A program made the translations under genes and the position numbers. The notes below the pieces were generated by a model. The model made no database searches. It saw nothing but the letters and a program-made list of their open reading frames with translations, and had not been told where the DNA came from. A stretch of DNA of 64,000 nt from Herminiimonas sp. KBW02 (lineage in GTDB: Bacteria > Pseudomonadota > Gammaproteobacteria > Burkholderiales > Burkholderiaceae_D), in NCBI RefSeq assembly GCF_003852535.1, contig NZ_QAJP01000008.1, positions 316,013 through 380,012 of the forward strand. The letters run 5' to 3'. Within the stretch, counting starts at the first letter, position 1, and every line of letters begins with the position of its first letter. Shown piece after piece: positions 35,549 through 44,223 of this stretch.

Positions 35549-35576
35549 ACGCGGCAGAGTTTTTGCCGCGTTTTTT
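35549..35576 (+). terminator. Rho-independent terminator after fabI
   Basis: ACGCGGCA (35549-35556) pairs with TGCCGCGT (35564-35571), followed by a T-run (35571-35577). It lies 28 bases after the fabI stop. Confidence 0.85.
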
Positions 35577-35644
35577 ATTGGCAGAGACACAATTGATTGC
35601 AGGTGCACACTTCCTGCTCTTCCCCGTCCATTCGAGTACATGAC

Positions 35645-35673
35645 TCGACAGCAGGGGCATTCCGTACTATAAT
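35645..35673 (+). promoter_or_regulatory. Sigma-70 promoter of the RhlE-like helicase gene
   Basis: TCGACA (35645-35650), exactly 17 bases, then a perfect TATAAT (35668-35673). It is the best promoter in the window and predicts transcription starting near 35680, leaving a leader of about 245 bases before the helicase ATG. Confidence 0.7.
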
Positions 35674-35679
35674 GCGCGC

Positions 35680-35925
35680 TGTGCTTTGTACAGACATCGC
35701 ACTTTGCAGCATCGCGAACCCGTTAGCATTAACGATAAAGCCCTCCCGCCTTCTGGTGTTGAATCTTAGACACCGTCCCGGCGCAAAGCTTTTGTGCCGA
35801 AATCTCTCTGAGCTTTCTTAGCTGTTTCGTTGGTTAGCGTTGCATTTTTTGCGCACTCGCAGACATTCATCGTGGACACAATCCATGATGCGCGCTGTCG
35901 CGCTGATATACACGAAAGAAAAATA
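35680..35925 (+). other. Long 5' leader of the RhlE-like helicase mRNA
   Basis: About 245 bases between the predicted transcription start and the ATG. Contains several short self-complementary stretches, such as GGCGCAAAG...CTTTTGTGCC and GCGCGCTGTCGCGC, and no credible small gene. RNA helicase genes often carry regulatory leaders for cold shock or autoregulation. No known riboswitch class is recognised. Confidence 0.4.
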
Positions 35926-37320
35926 ATGACTTTTGAATCACTAGGCCTCCACGCGTCCATCATCAAAGCACTGACCGAATCCGGCTACACAGCCCCAACT
36001 GGTGTGCAAGCTCAGGCGATCCCTGCAGCAATTGAAGGCCGCGATATGATGGTTTCGTCGCAAACAGGCTCCGGCAAGACTGCCGCATTCATGTTGCCTG
36101 CCCTGCACAAATTCGCCTCCGAAGGCGACCAGCCGCAAACCGGCAGAACTCCTAACCAGGAAGCGCAATCGGCCCGTTCGCGTGGCGATCGCCCTCGTTT
36201 TAAACCTGCACAACCGAAAATGCTGGTGTTGACCCCAACCCGCGAACTCGCACTGCAAGTTACTACCTCAACCGACAAATACGGCGCGTTCATGAAACGC
36301 GTCAAGGCTGTATCCATCCTGGGTGGTATGCCTTACCCGAAACAAATGCAATTGCTGGCCAAGAATCCTGAGATTCTGGTGGCAACTCCAGGTCGTCTGA
36401 TCGACCACATGGAATCGGGCAAGATCGACTTCTCGCAACTGCAAATCCTGGTACTGGACGAAGCAGATCGCATGCTGGACATGGGCTTTATCGACGACAT
36501 CGAAAAAATCGTGGCAGCGACGCCTGAAGGCCGTCAAACCATGCTGTTCTCGGCGACCCTCGACGGTATGGTCGGCAACATGGCGAAACGCATCACCAAA
36601 GATGCACTGATCATCCAGATCGCCAGCTCCGCTACCAAGCATGAAAACATCAAGCAATGCATCCACTTCGTCGACGACCTGTCGCACAAGAATCGCATGC
36701 TGGATCACCTGCTGCGTGACGAAACACTGGATCAGGCTGTGGTCTTCACCGCTACCAAACGTGATGCAGACACCATCGCTGATCGTCTGAACATCGCTGG
36801 TTTCGCTGCCGCTGCATTGCATGGCGACATGCACCAAGGCGCACGTAACCGCACCCTGGACGGCTTGCGTCGTGGTCAGATCCGCGTACTGGTAGCAACT
36901 GACGTTGCTGCACGTGGTATCGACGTTCCTGGCATCACCCACGTCGTCAACTACGATTTGCCGAAATTCCCTGAAGACTACGTGCACCGTATCGGTCGTA
37001 CCGGTCGTGCAGGTCGTAACGGTATCGCAGTATCGCTGGTGAACCATGCAGAAAGCATGAACGTTAAACGCATCGAACGTTTCATCAAGCAATTGATCCC
37101 GGTCGAAGTCATCGAAGGTTACGAGCCAAAACGCAGCGCTTCGACCTCGCGTCCTAACCACAAACCAGGTGGCTGGAAACCAGGTGACAACCGTAACTCG
37201 AAACCAGGTCAACGTACCTTCAGCAAGCCAAATGCTCCGCGTAAAGACGGCAGCAGCTTCAACAAAGGTCCACGTACCGGTGATGCAGGCGCGACACGTC
37301 GTCCTTTCGGCGAGCGTTAA
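35926..37320 (+). CDS. rhlE: DEAD-box ATP-dependent RNA helicase, RhlE-like
   Basis: 464 residues. The Q motif is GYTAPTGVQAQAIP; motif I SSQTGSGKT; Ia TPTRELALQ; II VLDEADRML; III FSATLDG; V ATDVAARGIDVPG; VI HRIGRTGRAG. A basic, low-complexity C-terminal tail (about 405-464, rich in Lys, Arg, Gly, Pro, Asn) probably binds RNA. An insert between motifs I and Ia (about residues 60-90, rich in Arg, Pro, Gln and Ser) is longer than usual. It remodels RNA, for example in ribosome maturation or decay. The start MTFESLGL fits the family; the frame is open 96 bases upstream. Confidence 0.92.
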   Translation: MTFESLGLHASIIKALTESGYTAPTGVQAQAIPAAIEGRDMMVSSQTGSGKTAAFMLPALHKFASEGDQPQTGRTPNQEAQSARSRGDRPRFKPAQPKMLVLTPTRELALQVTTSTDKYGAFMKRVKAVSILGGMPYPKQMQLLAKNPEILVATPGRLIDHMESGKIDFSQLQILVLDEADRMLDMGFIDDIEKIVAATPEGRQTMLFSATLDGMVGNMAKRITKDALIIQIASSATKHENIKQCIHFVDDLSHKNRMLDHLLRDETLDQAVVFTATKRDADTIADRLNIAGFAAAALHGDMHQGARNRTLDGLRRGQIRVLVATDVAARGIDVPGITHVVNYDLPKFPEDYVHRIGRTGRAGRNGIAVSLVNHAESMNVKRIERFIKQLIPVEVIEGYEPKRSASTSRPNHKPGGWKPGDNRNSKPGQRTFSKPNAPRKDGSSFNKGPRTGDAGATRRPFGER

Positions 37321-37350
37321 TCAGTACTGAAGTCTTGCTGACTTCAAACT

Positions 37351-37381
37351 AAAAGGCCGGGTCCATAAGACCCGGCCTTTT
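37351..37381. terminator. Bidirectional Rho-independent terminator
   Basis: Perfect 13-base arms AAAAGGCCGGGTC (37351-37363) and its complement (37369-37381), loop CATAA, followed by more T. It separates the helicase gene from the convergent CoA-transferase gene and could serve both. Confidence 0.92.
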
Positions 37382-37405
37382 TTATTTGCACTTTGATTTA
37401 TCGCG

Positions 37406-38641
37406 CTAGACCGCCTTGGCCGTGCGCAGCTGCGCAATACGAGAGGCATCATAGCCCAGCACTTGCTGCAAAATTTCATCCGTATGCTCACCTAACAAAG
37501 GCGCTGGCGTCACCACCGCTGGCGACGCCGACAGCTTGATCGGCATCCCTACCGTCCAGTACTTGCCACGCTGTGCATGGTCGACTTCGATATACATTTC
37601 GCGCGCATGCAAATGTTCATTCTCTGCCAGTTCGGCGGTAGACAGTACCGGGCCGCAAGGTACATCGATTTCATTCAGCACTGCCATCAGTTCACTCTTG
37701 GTGTACTGCGCAGCAAAGCCGTTCAATATCGCCCACATCGCCTGCTGATTGGCGCGACGACTATCGATGGTGGCAAAGCGTGGATCTTGCAGCAAATGTT
37801 CACCACCCACCAGCTTCGCCAATGCCGGCCACACTGCTTCCTGCACCACGACATACAGATATTCTTCCGCACCACCGCGTGCGCACCACAGCACATTGCC
37901 CAACTGACCGCCGCCGGAATCATTACCGCCACGCGGCACTGACAACAATCCTTCGGTCGGTACCGAGTACTCGGGCAATGGCCCGCTCTGCAGACGCTCG
38001 TGATCGCGCATCTTCATGCGTATCAGATTCAGCACGCTATCCATCATTGCCACTTCGACGTACTGCCCTTCACCATGTTGCACCCGATGATGCAGCGCAG
38101 CCAGTATCCCGATGACAAAATGCAGGCCGGTACCGGAGTCACCGACCTGCGCGCCGGACACACACGGCGGACCATCGCTGAAACCAGTGGTCGCCATTGC
38201 GCCACCCATGGCTTGCGCGACGTTTTCATAGGCTTTGAAATCGGCATACGGGCCGCTAGAACCGAAGCCTTTGATCGATGCCATGATGATCATCGGATTG
38301 ATCGCGTGTACCCGCTCCCAGGTGAAACCAAAACGATCCAGCACACCAGGGCCGAAGTTTTCCATCAGCACATCGCACTTGGTCAGCAAGTCGGCAAAGA
38401 TGGCCTTGCCTTCATCCGTTTTCATATTCACGGTGATCGAACGCTTGTTGCAATTCAGCGTACCGAAATAAAGACTGTCGACACCCGGGATGTCGCGCAA
38501 CTGGCCGCGTGTGATGTCGCCTTGTGGCGGCTCCAGTTTGATGACGTCGGCACCCATCCATGCCAATAGCTGTGAAGCCGAAGGACCAGCTTGTACGTGT
38601 GTCATATCCAGAATGCGAAGACCTGCAAGCGCTTTACTCAT
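37406..38641 (-). CDS. Family III CoA-transferase, formyl-CoA:oxalate CoA-transferase-like (copy 2)
   Basis: 411 residues. The N-terminus [28 protein letters not shown] is typical. The catalytic Asp is in VSGAQVGDSGTG (Asp168), and [16 protein letters not shown] ends the protein. The glycine loop reads RGGNDSGGGQLG. The segment TRGQLRD has Gln where the Oxalobacter enzyme, as I recall it, has Trp48; E. coli YfdW also has Gln. It would move CoA between formate, oxalate or related acids. No oxalyl-CoA decarboxylase gene is in the window, so the true acids are open. Divergent from the GlxA-type regulator, which may control it. Confidence 0.85.
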   Translation of the reverse strand: MSKALAGLRILDMTHVQAGPSASQLLAWMGADVIKLEPPQGDITRGQLRDIPGVDSLYFGTLNCNKRSITVNMKTDEGKAIFADLLTKCDVLMENFGPGVLDRFGFTWERVHAINPMIIMASIKGFGSSGPYADFKAYENVAQAMGGAMATTGFSDGPPCVSGAQVGDSGTGLHFVIGILAALHHRVQHGEGQYVEVAMMDSVLNLIRMKMRDHERLQSGPLPEYSVPTEGLLSVPRGGNDSGGGQLGNVLWCARGGAEEYLYVVVQEAVWPALAKLVGGEHLLQDPRFATIDSRRANQQAMWAILNGFAAQYTKSELMAVLNEIDVPCGPVLSTAELAENEHLHAREMYIEVDHAQRGKYWTVGMPIKLSASPAVVTPAPLLGEHTDEILQQVLGYDASRIAQLRTAKAV

Positions 38642-38902
38642 AGTGCTTCCTTTAATTCAGTTCAAATTGGGAAATCCAGGCCACTCATTCCAGCAAGATA
38701 GCCTGTGCCGGGTGACAGCATGTTTGCGTATCTGCATGTGCTGCCCATATTTAATAGGCATCAGCTATTGCCACGCATGTGACCAGCCCGGCAGCCGCCA
38801 TGACCATGTCATTCGGCATGCCCAGCATTTTGAACTGTTAAATAATTGGCGGAAACTGTATATTTACGTCGTTTTCAGCCAAACTGCTTTACTTCCACGC
38901 CC

Positions 38903-39868
38903 ATGACTATCCAGGTTGCCATCCTCGCCTTTCCCGGCGTGCAATTACTCGACATCGCAGGCCCTGCCGATGTGTTCATGGAAGCGGCGCGACAACTCAA
39001 TGACGCGTCTGCCTATCGCGTGCAAATCATCGGCACCGAACCAGGCCCGTTCAAATCTTCGTCCGGCTTGTCCGTCACACCGGATGCAACGCTGCAAACA
39101 TACAGGGGCAGCATCGATACGCTATTGGTAGCAGGCAGTCCGGATGCCGACGTCATTACAGAGAACAGCGCACGCGATGCATGGCTGCGCAAACGTGCGA
39201 AGAACGTGCGTCGCATAGGCTCGGTTTGTACCGGCGCATTGATACTCGGGATGGCAGGCCTGCTCGAAGGTAAACGCATCACCACACACTGGAACAGCGC
39301 AGAAAAACTCGCGGCCATGTTCCCGCAGACAGAAGTCGATCCGGATTGCATCTACCTGCGCGATGGCCAGCTCTACACCTCGGCTGGTGTTACGGCCGGT
39401 ATGGATCTGGCATTGGCGATGGTGGAAGAAGATTACGGCCGTGAACTGGCGCTCAGGGTCGCGCGTGAAATGGTGATGTTCGTCAAACGACCGGGCGGCC
39501 AATCGCAATACAGTACACACCTGGCAGCACAACAAACAGAAGGCTCGGCAATCGGCCACATACAAGCATATGTGCTCGCCAATTTGCGCGCTGATTTGTC
39601 AGTGCCCGCACTGGCAGAACGTGCACGCATGAGCGAGCGCAGCTTCTCGCGCATCTTTAAAGCGGAAAGCGGCAGCACGCCTGCTTCCTTCGTCGAAGCA
39701 GCCAGGCTGGATCAGGCACGTCGCCTGATCGAAGAACAAAAGCAGCCATTGAAGCGGATAGCGCAACGCTGTGGCTTCAGCAGCCTGGATGCGATGCGTA
39801 AAACGTTTATGCGCAGGATTTCTGTCGGCCCGGCCGAGTACCGACGACGTTTCGCCGACAAGGAATAG
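38903..39868 (+). CDS. GlxA-type AraC regulator with DJ-1/PfpI-like domain
   Basis: 321 residues from MTIQVAILAFPGVQLLDIAGPADVF. The N-terminal half (about 1-190) is a DJ-1/PfpI amidotransferase-like sensor with the nucleophile-elbow Cys in IGSVCTGALILGMAGLL. The C-terminal half (about 215-315) is an AraC double helix-turn-helix (LSVPALAERARMSERSFSRIFKAESGSTPASFV, then LKRIAQRCGFSSLDAMRKTF). An upstream ATG at 38846 would add 19 residues of unrelated character. It lies between, and probably regulates, the two CoA-transferase genes. The ligand is unknown. Confidence 0.9.
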   Translation: MTIQVAILAFPGVQLLDIAGPADVFMEAARQLNDASAYRVQIIGTEPGPFKSSSGLSVTPDATLQTYRGSIDTLLVAGSPDADVITENSARDAWLRKRAKNVRRIGSVCTGALILGMAGLLEGKRITTHWNSAEKLAAMFPQTEVDPDCIYLRDGQLYTSAGVTAGMDLALAMVEEDYGRELALRVAREMVMFVKRPGGQSQYSTHLAAQQTEGSAIGHIQAYVLANLRADLSVPALAERARMSERSFSRIFKAESGSTPASFVEAARLDQARRLIEEQKQPLKRIAQRCGFSSLDAMRKTFMRRISVGPAEYRRRFADKE

Positions 39869-40183
39869 CGTCCGGCAACATCTCGCCAAATGTCGTTTTT
39901 CAGCCATTTCATCCAATGGCTATTTTTTACTCATAGTTCATTTACAGCCACATCTGCGCTCATGTAATGACGCGCTCCCACCTTCTACGGACAAGCCAAA
40001 AATAGGCGTGGCAATGCCTTTCCATACTGTGCAGAATCGTTTTCGAACCATCCGATAAGCGCCTTGCAGCTGCTCCGCAGACGTCTTGTTCAAGTGGTGA
40101 TTTTTATCTGGAACGGCCGCTTTCAAGACTAGCTACCGAAAATGCCAATCCAGCCAAGCAAACGATTAAAAGGAATGCATATC
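39869..40183. other. Intergenic region, no gene supported
   Basis: 315 bases between the GlxA-type regulator and the second plus-strand CoA-transferase gene. No terminator or credible small gene is seen. It presumably contains the promoter of the CoA-transferase gene and regulator sites. Confidence 0.45.
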
Positions 40184-41434
40184 ATGAGTAAGCCATTAGA
40201 CGGCATCAAGATTATCGATTTCACCCACGTCCAGGCGGGCCCTTCCTGCGCCCAGCAACTGGCATGGTTTGGTGCCGACGTCATCAAGGTAGAACGTCCG
40301 GGTTCCGGCGATGCAACGCGCACTTCCCTGCGCGACATTCCGGATGCCGACGCGCTGTACTTCACCATGCTGAACAGCAACAAGCGTTCACTGACACTGG
40401 ACACCAAAAAAGCAGCAGGCAAGGACGTGCTGGAAAAACTGATTCGTACTTCGGACATCATGATCGAGAACTTCGCACCTGGTGCGCTGGATCGCATGGG
40501 CTTCACCTGGGAACACATCCAGAGCCTGAATCCGCGCCTGATCCTGGCATCGGTCAAAGGTTTCAGCGATGGTCACTTCTATGAAGACCTGAAAGTTTAT
40601 GACAACGTGGCACAGGCAGCAGGCGGTGCCGCCACCACCACTGGTTTCTGGGACGGCCCGCCGACCATCAGCGGCGCAGCACTGGGTGACAGCAACACCG
40701 GCATGCACCTGACCATAGGTATCCTCGCGGCACTCCAGCATCGCCACCTGACCGGACTCGGTCAAAAGGTTGCGGTCTCCATGCAGGATGCAGTGTTGAA
40801 CCTGTGCCGCGTCAAGCTGCGCGATCAGCAACGTCTGGAACGCACCGGCGTACTGGAAGAATATCCACAGTACCCGCACGGCACTTTCACCGACGTCGTA
40901 CCACGCGGTGGTAACGCAGGTGGTGGTGGTCAGCCAGGCTGGATACTGAAGTGCAAAGGCTGGGAACAGGATCCGAACGCTTACATCTACTTCACCATCC
41001 AGGGCACGGCATGGGAAGCAACTGCACGCGCGATCGGCAAACCTGAATGGGTCAACGATCCTGCGTATGCGACAGCCAAAGCACGGCAAGACAAGATCTT
41101 CGATATCTTCGGCTACATCGAAACCTGGCTGGCAGATAAAACCAAGTTCGAAGCAATTGAAATCCTGCGCAAATTCGACATTCCTTGCGGCCCGGTCCTG
41201 TCGATGAAAGAAATTGCGTATGACGAATCGCTGCGTCGTAGCAAGTCCATCGTCGAAGTCGAGCATAAGGTGCGCGGTAAATACCTGACCGTTGGCAGTC
41301 CGATCAAGATGTCCGGTGCCACAGTGGAAATCACAGGTTCGCCGCTGCTGGGCGAGCACACCGATGAAGTGCTGGCAGAGCTGGGGTACTCGGCAGCGCA
41401 AATTGCCGAGATCCATAGCGCTGAAGCAGTGTAA
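40184..41434 (+). CDS. frc: Formyl-CoA:oxalate CoA-transferase (copy 1)
   Basis: 416 residues with strong overall resemblance to Oxalobacter formigenes Frc as I recall it: the catalytic Asp169 in [13 protein letters not shown], the glycine-rich active-site loop [35 protein letters not shown], and the ending [10 protein letters not shown]. It lacks about a dozen residues before the glycine loop relative to that enzyme, and the residue at position 48 is Ser rather than Trp. It transfers CoA from formyl-CoA to oxalate, feeding oxalate catabolism. AGGA precedes the chosen ATG; two other ATGs lie upstream. A strong terminator follows. Confidence 0.88.
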   Translation: MSKPLDGIKIIDFTHVQAGPSCAQQLAWFGADVIKVERPGSGDATRTSLRDIPDADALYFTMLNSNKRSLTLDTKKAAGKDVLEKLIRTSDIMIENFAPGALDRMGFTWEHIQSLNPRLILASVKGFSDGHFYEDLKVYDNVAQAAGGAATTTGFWDGPPTISGAALGDSNTGMHLTIGILAALQHRHLTGLGQKVAVSMQDAVLNLCRVKLRDQQRLERTGVLEEYPQYPHGTFTDVVPRGGNAGGGGQPGWILKCKGWEQDPNAYIYFTIQGTAWEATARAIGKPEWVNDPAYATAKARQDKIFDIFGYIETWLADKTKFEAIEILRKFDIPCGPVLSMKEIAYDESLRRSKSIVEVEHKVRGKYLTVGSPIKMSGATVEITGSPLLGEHTDEVLAELGYSAAQIAEIHSAEAV

Positions 41435-41455
41435 TCAAGTTGAGCTGATCCACGC

Positions 41456-41481
41456 AAAAGCCCCGTTACTACGGGGCTTTT
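41456..41481. terminator. Bidirectional Rho-independent terminator
   Basis: AAAAGCCCCGT (41456-41466) pairs with ACGGGGCTTTT (41471-41481), loop TACT, then TATTT. It ends frc and abuts the stop of the convergent histidine kinase gene. Confidence 0.9.
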
Positions 41482-42881
41482 TATTTGGCTGGAAATATCA
41501 GCGAAAACACCGTTAACCCGTCTTTTGCACTGCGTACCGCCACCTTGCCGCCATGCAAAACCATAATGGATTGCACGATCGCCAGACCGAGTCCGGCAGA
41601 ACTTGCCGTATTGGTACGCGCCGCATCAGCGCGGTAAAAGCGCTCAAATAAATGCGGTATATGCTCGCTCGCTATGCCAGGACCAGGGTTAACTATACGT
41701 ATGGTTGCACCGTCTATCCTGGTCTCGCCATGCAATGAAATAACTTCTCCGGCCGGCGTATACCGGATCGCGTTCGCGACCAGATTACCGAGTGCACGTC
41801 GCAGCAGGATGGCATCAGCATATACCTTGCCCTGCGCGTGGACCACAATCCGCACACCGGTTTCTTCTGCCAGGCCTTCAAAATAATCGGCAATGCGCTG
41901 CAATTCTTCCGGCAGCGAAACGGGAGATTTATTCATCACCACATGTGTATGTTCGGCGCGCGCAAGAAACAACATGCTTTCCACCATCCGCGCCAGCCGT
42001 TCGTACTCCTCCACATTGGAGATCAACAATGCCTGATAATCTTCAACGCTCCGTGCCTGCACCAGTGCAACCTGGGTCTGCACCATCAGATTATTGATCG
42101 GCGTGCGCAAATCATGCGCCAGATCGGCAGAAAACTGACTGAGTCTTTGGAAGCTGCTATCCAGCCTATCCAGCATCGCATTGAAAGCCTGAACCATGTC
42201 ATGCAGTTCTTGCGGCGTCGATGCGATATCGAGTCGCTTATCCAATCTGTGCGCGGTAATGGAACGCGCTTGTGCGGCAATCAGACGCAGCGGACGCAAA
42301 CCTCGTCGCACCAGCAGATATCCGGAAAAGGCTACCAGCAAGGTCCCGACTAATGCGGCTATCCATACTTCTATCCGATACGCCTTCAGCAACTCCATCC
42401 GGTCAGAAGCAGTGCGTGCCACCACAATCAGTATCTGTTCACCGCTATTCAGTTTGCCTTTGCTCGCTATCGCACGTGCAGCCAGGCCGCTGGAAGTCCA
42501 CAGCAAGGTAATCGCGCGCTGATCTGCCGTCATATCAGCGGGCAGCACCGAGATCACGGGCAAGCTGCCCTGGTCCGGGTTGGTATGCAGAATGAGCTTG
42601 CCATCCACCTCCTTCAGCATGACGATCAGGCGGTCGTGACTGGCCGCGGCGTCCAGAAAGTAATGCGGGTTCGCTCGTATAGCTGCGATGCTGGCCGACT
42701 CTTCAGCCAGATGACGCATTAACGTAATTTTTCCGATCAGCTCCTGATCATCGCGATACTCAAGCTGACTAAACAAGGAACGATAGAGGTAAGTGCCAAC
42801 AGCAGAAAAAGTCAGAATGGCAACCAGGAAAAAGAGCAAGCCGATCCGACTCGTCAATGACATATGCTGTATCAGTTTCAT
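41481..42881 (-). CDS. Heavy-metal-type sensor histidine kinase (CusS/IrlS-like)
   Basis: 466 residues. TM1 (about 12-33) and TM2 (about 172-192) flank a periplasmic sensor, followed by HAMP (about 193-245), the phosphoacceptor [16 protein letters not shown] (His near 256), the N box [14 protein letters not shown], the G box [22 protein letters not shown] and [11 protein letters not shown]. The layout and length match the heavy-metal sensor kinase group (copper, zinc, cadmium). It phosphorylates the regulator encoded upstream, with which it overlaps by four bases. The metal is not determined; no efflux genes lie in the window. Confidence 0.9.
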   Translation of the reverse strand: MKLIQHMSLTSRIGLLFFLVAILTFSAVGTYLYRSLFSQLEYRDDQELIGKITLMRHLAEESASIAAIRANPHYFLDAAASHDRLIVMLKEVDGKLILHTNPDQGSLPVISVLPADMTADQRAITLLWTSSGLAARAIASKGKLNSGEQILIVVARTASDRMELLKAYRIEVWIAALVGTLLVAFSGYLLVRRGLRPLRLIAAQARSITAHRLDKRLDIASTPQELHDMVQAFNAMLDRLDSSFQRLSQFSADLAHDLRTPINNLMVQTQVALVQARSVEDYQALLISNVEEYERLARMVESMLFLARAEHTHVVMNKSPVSLPEELQRIADYFEGLAEETGVRIVVHAQGKVYADAILLRRALGNLVANAIRYTPAGEVISLHGETRIDGATIRIVNPGPGIASEHIPHLFERFYRADAARTNTASSAGLGLAIVQSIMVLHGGKVAVRSAKDGLTVFSLIFPAK

Positions 42882-43549
42882 TCCCCCGCCTCCAGCACAT
42901 AACCTATACCACGCACCGTCTGTATCAACTTGTAAGCATGTGCATCATCCAGCTTGGCACGCAAACGGCGTACCGCTACATCTACCACATTGGTATCGCT
43001 GTCAAAGTTCATGTCCCATACCTGTGAGGCAATTACAGAGCGCGACAATACTTCACCGCGACGCTGCGCCAGCAGGTACAGCAAGGCAAATTCCTTGACC
43101 GTCAGATCTATACGCTTACCATCCCGTGTTACCCGACGCTTCAAGACATCAATCTGCATATCGGCAATTTCAATCAAACCCGATTCGCGTGCCGGACCAC
43201 GTCTGAGCAAGGTACGCACACGTGCAGTCAGCTCCATAAAGGAGAAGGGTTTGACCAGATAATCATCTGCGCCCAACTCCAGGCCTTTTACCCTGTCCTC
43301 CACTTCGTCACGCGCGGTGAGAAACAGGACAGGCGTATCGCGCGTTTTGCGTAATTCACGTAGCAAATGCCAGCCGTCATGTATCGGCAACATCACATCA
43401 AGGATGATCAGGTCATAGCTTTCGTGCACAGCCAGGTGCAAACCGTCGGCGCCGTCCTGTGCCCAATCGACCACGAAGCCAAGCTCGGTCAACCCTTTAC
43501 GCAGGTACTCACCTGCCTTGCTTTCATCTTCCACCAACAGAATTTTCAT
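42878..43549 (-). CDS. OmpR-family response regulator, heavy-metal type
   Basis: 223 residues. The receiver domain has the phosphorylated Asp51 in [13 protein letters not shown], the acidic pair VEDE at the start, [25 protein letters not shown], and a C-terminal winged helix (about 130-220, ending [21 protein letters not shown]). The sequence style is CusR/CopR/IrlR-like. It forms a two-component pair with the overlapping kinase gene. A perfect 16-base palindrome 58 bases upstream of its start is a likely operator. Confidence 0.92.
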   Translation of the reverse strand: MKILLVEDESKAGEYLRKGLTELGFVVDWAQDGADGLHLAVHESYDLIILDVMLPIHDGWHLLRELRKTRDTPVLFLTARDEVEDRVKGLELGADDYLVKPFSFMELTARVRTLLRRGPARESGLIEIADMQIDVLKRRVTRDGKRIDLTVKEFALLYLLAQRRGEVLSRSVIASQVWDMNFDSDTNVVDVAVRRLRAKLDDAHAYKLIQTVRGIGYVLEAGE

Positions 43550-43574
43550 ACTCCGTCTCCTGCCGTAAGTAAAT

Positions 43575-43600
43575 CGCCATTCTCACTTTTGCGAATGGCG
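43575..43600. promoter_or_regulatory. Inverted repeat CGCCATTC-N10-GAATGGCG
   Basis: Perfect eight-base arms at 43575-43582 and 43593-43600 between the response regulator and the DUF4148 gene, adjacent to the 16-base palindrome. Possibly a second regulator site or an RNA hairpin in the regulator's leader. Confidence 0.35.
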
Positions 43601-43606
43601 GTGTGG

Positions 43607-43622
43607 ATTACAAATTTGTAAT
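43607..43622. promoter_or_regulatory. Perfect palindrome ATTACAAATTTGTAAT, candidate response-regulator box
   Basis: 16-base perfect palindrome in the divergent intergenic region. Its TTACA-N6-TGTAA form resembles operators of CusR/CopR/PcoR-type metal regulators. It would control both the two-component operon and the divergent DUF4148 gene. The palindrome is read directly; binding is inferred. Confidence 0.6.
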
Positions 43623-43797
43623 CGGCTCGTCATGTTTCTGTGCGCACCGGTTTTCTACACTTCAGTCAACGATACGGAACAGGCAACGACGGCAAGCATC
43701 AGCAAGCTGCAACGCATCACGTATCGCAGAAGGTTTTAACTATCAATTTATCTGTTGCATCACCCGGGCCTGTCACGCCCATTTAAGGAGATATCAA

Positions 43798-44130
43798 ATG
43801 AAAACCACCCACAAAACCCTGATCGCCATGCTGACTGTCGCTACCGCATCCAGCCTCGCCGTGATCCCGTCCGCACAGGCTGCCCACCCTAACGATTCGG
43901 CTTATCCACCGGCCCAGAAGTCCAACGCTCCGGGCAAGACGCGCGCAGAAGTGAAAGCCGAACTCAAGCAGGCCTACGAGCAAGGCAGGTTGCCGGTGAT
44001 TGATAGCAATTACCCGGTACTGAAAGATGCCAAACAACCGAAGACCCGCGAACAAGTGAAAAAGGAAATGGAACAAAGCAAGCGCAGCGGTGAAAGCGGA
44101 CGCCTGATGCAAGAGCTATATAGTGGCTAA
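43798..44130 (+). CDS. DUF4148-like small exported protein
   Basis: 110 residues starting MKTTHKTLIAMLTVATASS, with a signal peptide ending near AQAAHP (residue 28). The mature part is charged and repetitive: KTRAEVKAELKQAYEQG and KTREQVKKEMEQSKRSG are two related helical segments, typical of the DUF4148 family abundant in Burkholderiales. AAGGAG precedes the ATG. Position opposite a metal-type two-component system, with a shared palindrome, suggests it is a target gene. Function of the family is not established. Confidence 0.82.
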   Translation: MKTTHKTLIAMLTVATASSLAVIPSAQAAHPNDSAYPPAQKSNAPGKTRAEVKAELKQAYEQGRLPVIDSNYPVLKDAKQPKTREQVKKEMEQSKRSGESGRLMQELYSG

Positions 44131-44165
44131 GCATCCGCTGCTATCCACCCACAGTGTCAGGCCAT

Positions 44166-44195
44166 GGGGGCGTATCTGCATGCGGATACGCCCCC
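44166..44195. terminator. Hairpin between convergent genes
   Basis: GGGGGCGTATC (44166-44176) pairs with GATACGCCCCC (44185-44195), eight-base loop. It lies between the DUF4148 gene and the glycosyltransferase gene. There is no long T-run, so it is an imperfect terminator for either strand. Confidence 0.6.
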
Positions 44196-44223
44196 GCTTC
44201 ATTCCTCAACAGCCGGACGCTAT

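Noticed and set aside
34775-35641. Minus-strand frame across fabI
   Set aside because: fabI is certain by its catalytic motifs; the antisense frame is a shadow of GC-rich codon use.
36268-37212. Minus-strand frame across the DEAD-box helicase gene
   Set aside because: All helicase motifs are on the plus strand; the opposite frame is a shadow.
40388-41416. Minus-strand frame across frc
   Set aside because: The Frc enzyme is well supported on the plus strand; the antisense translation has no domain.
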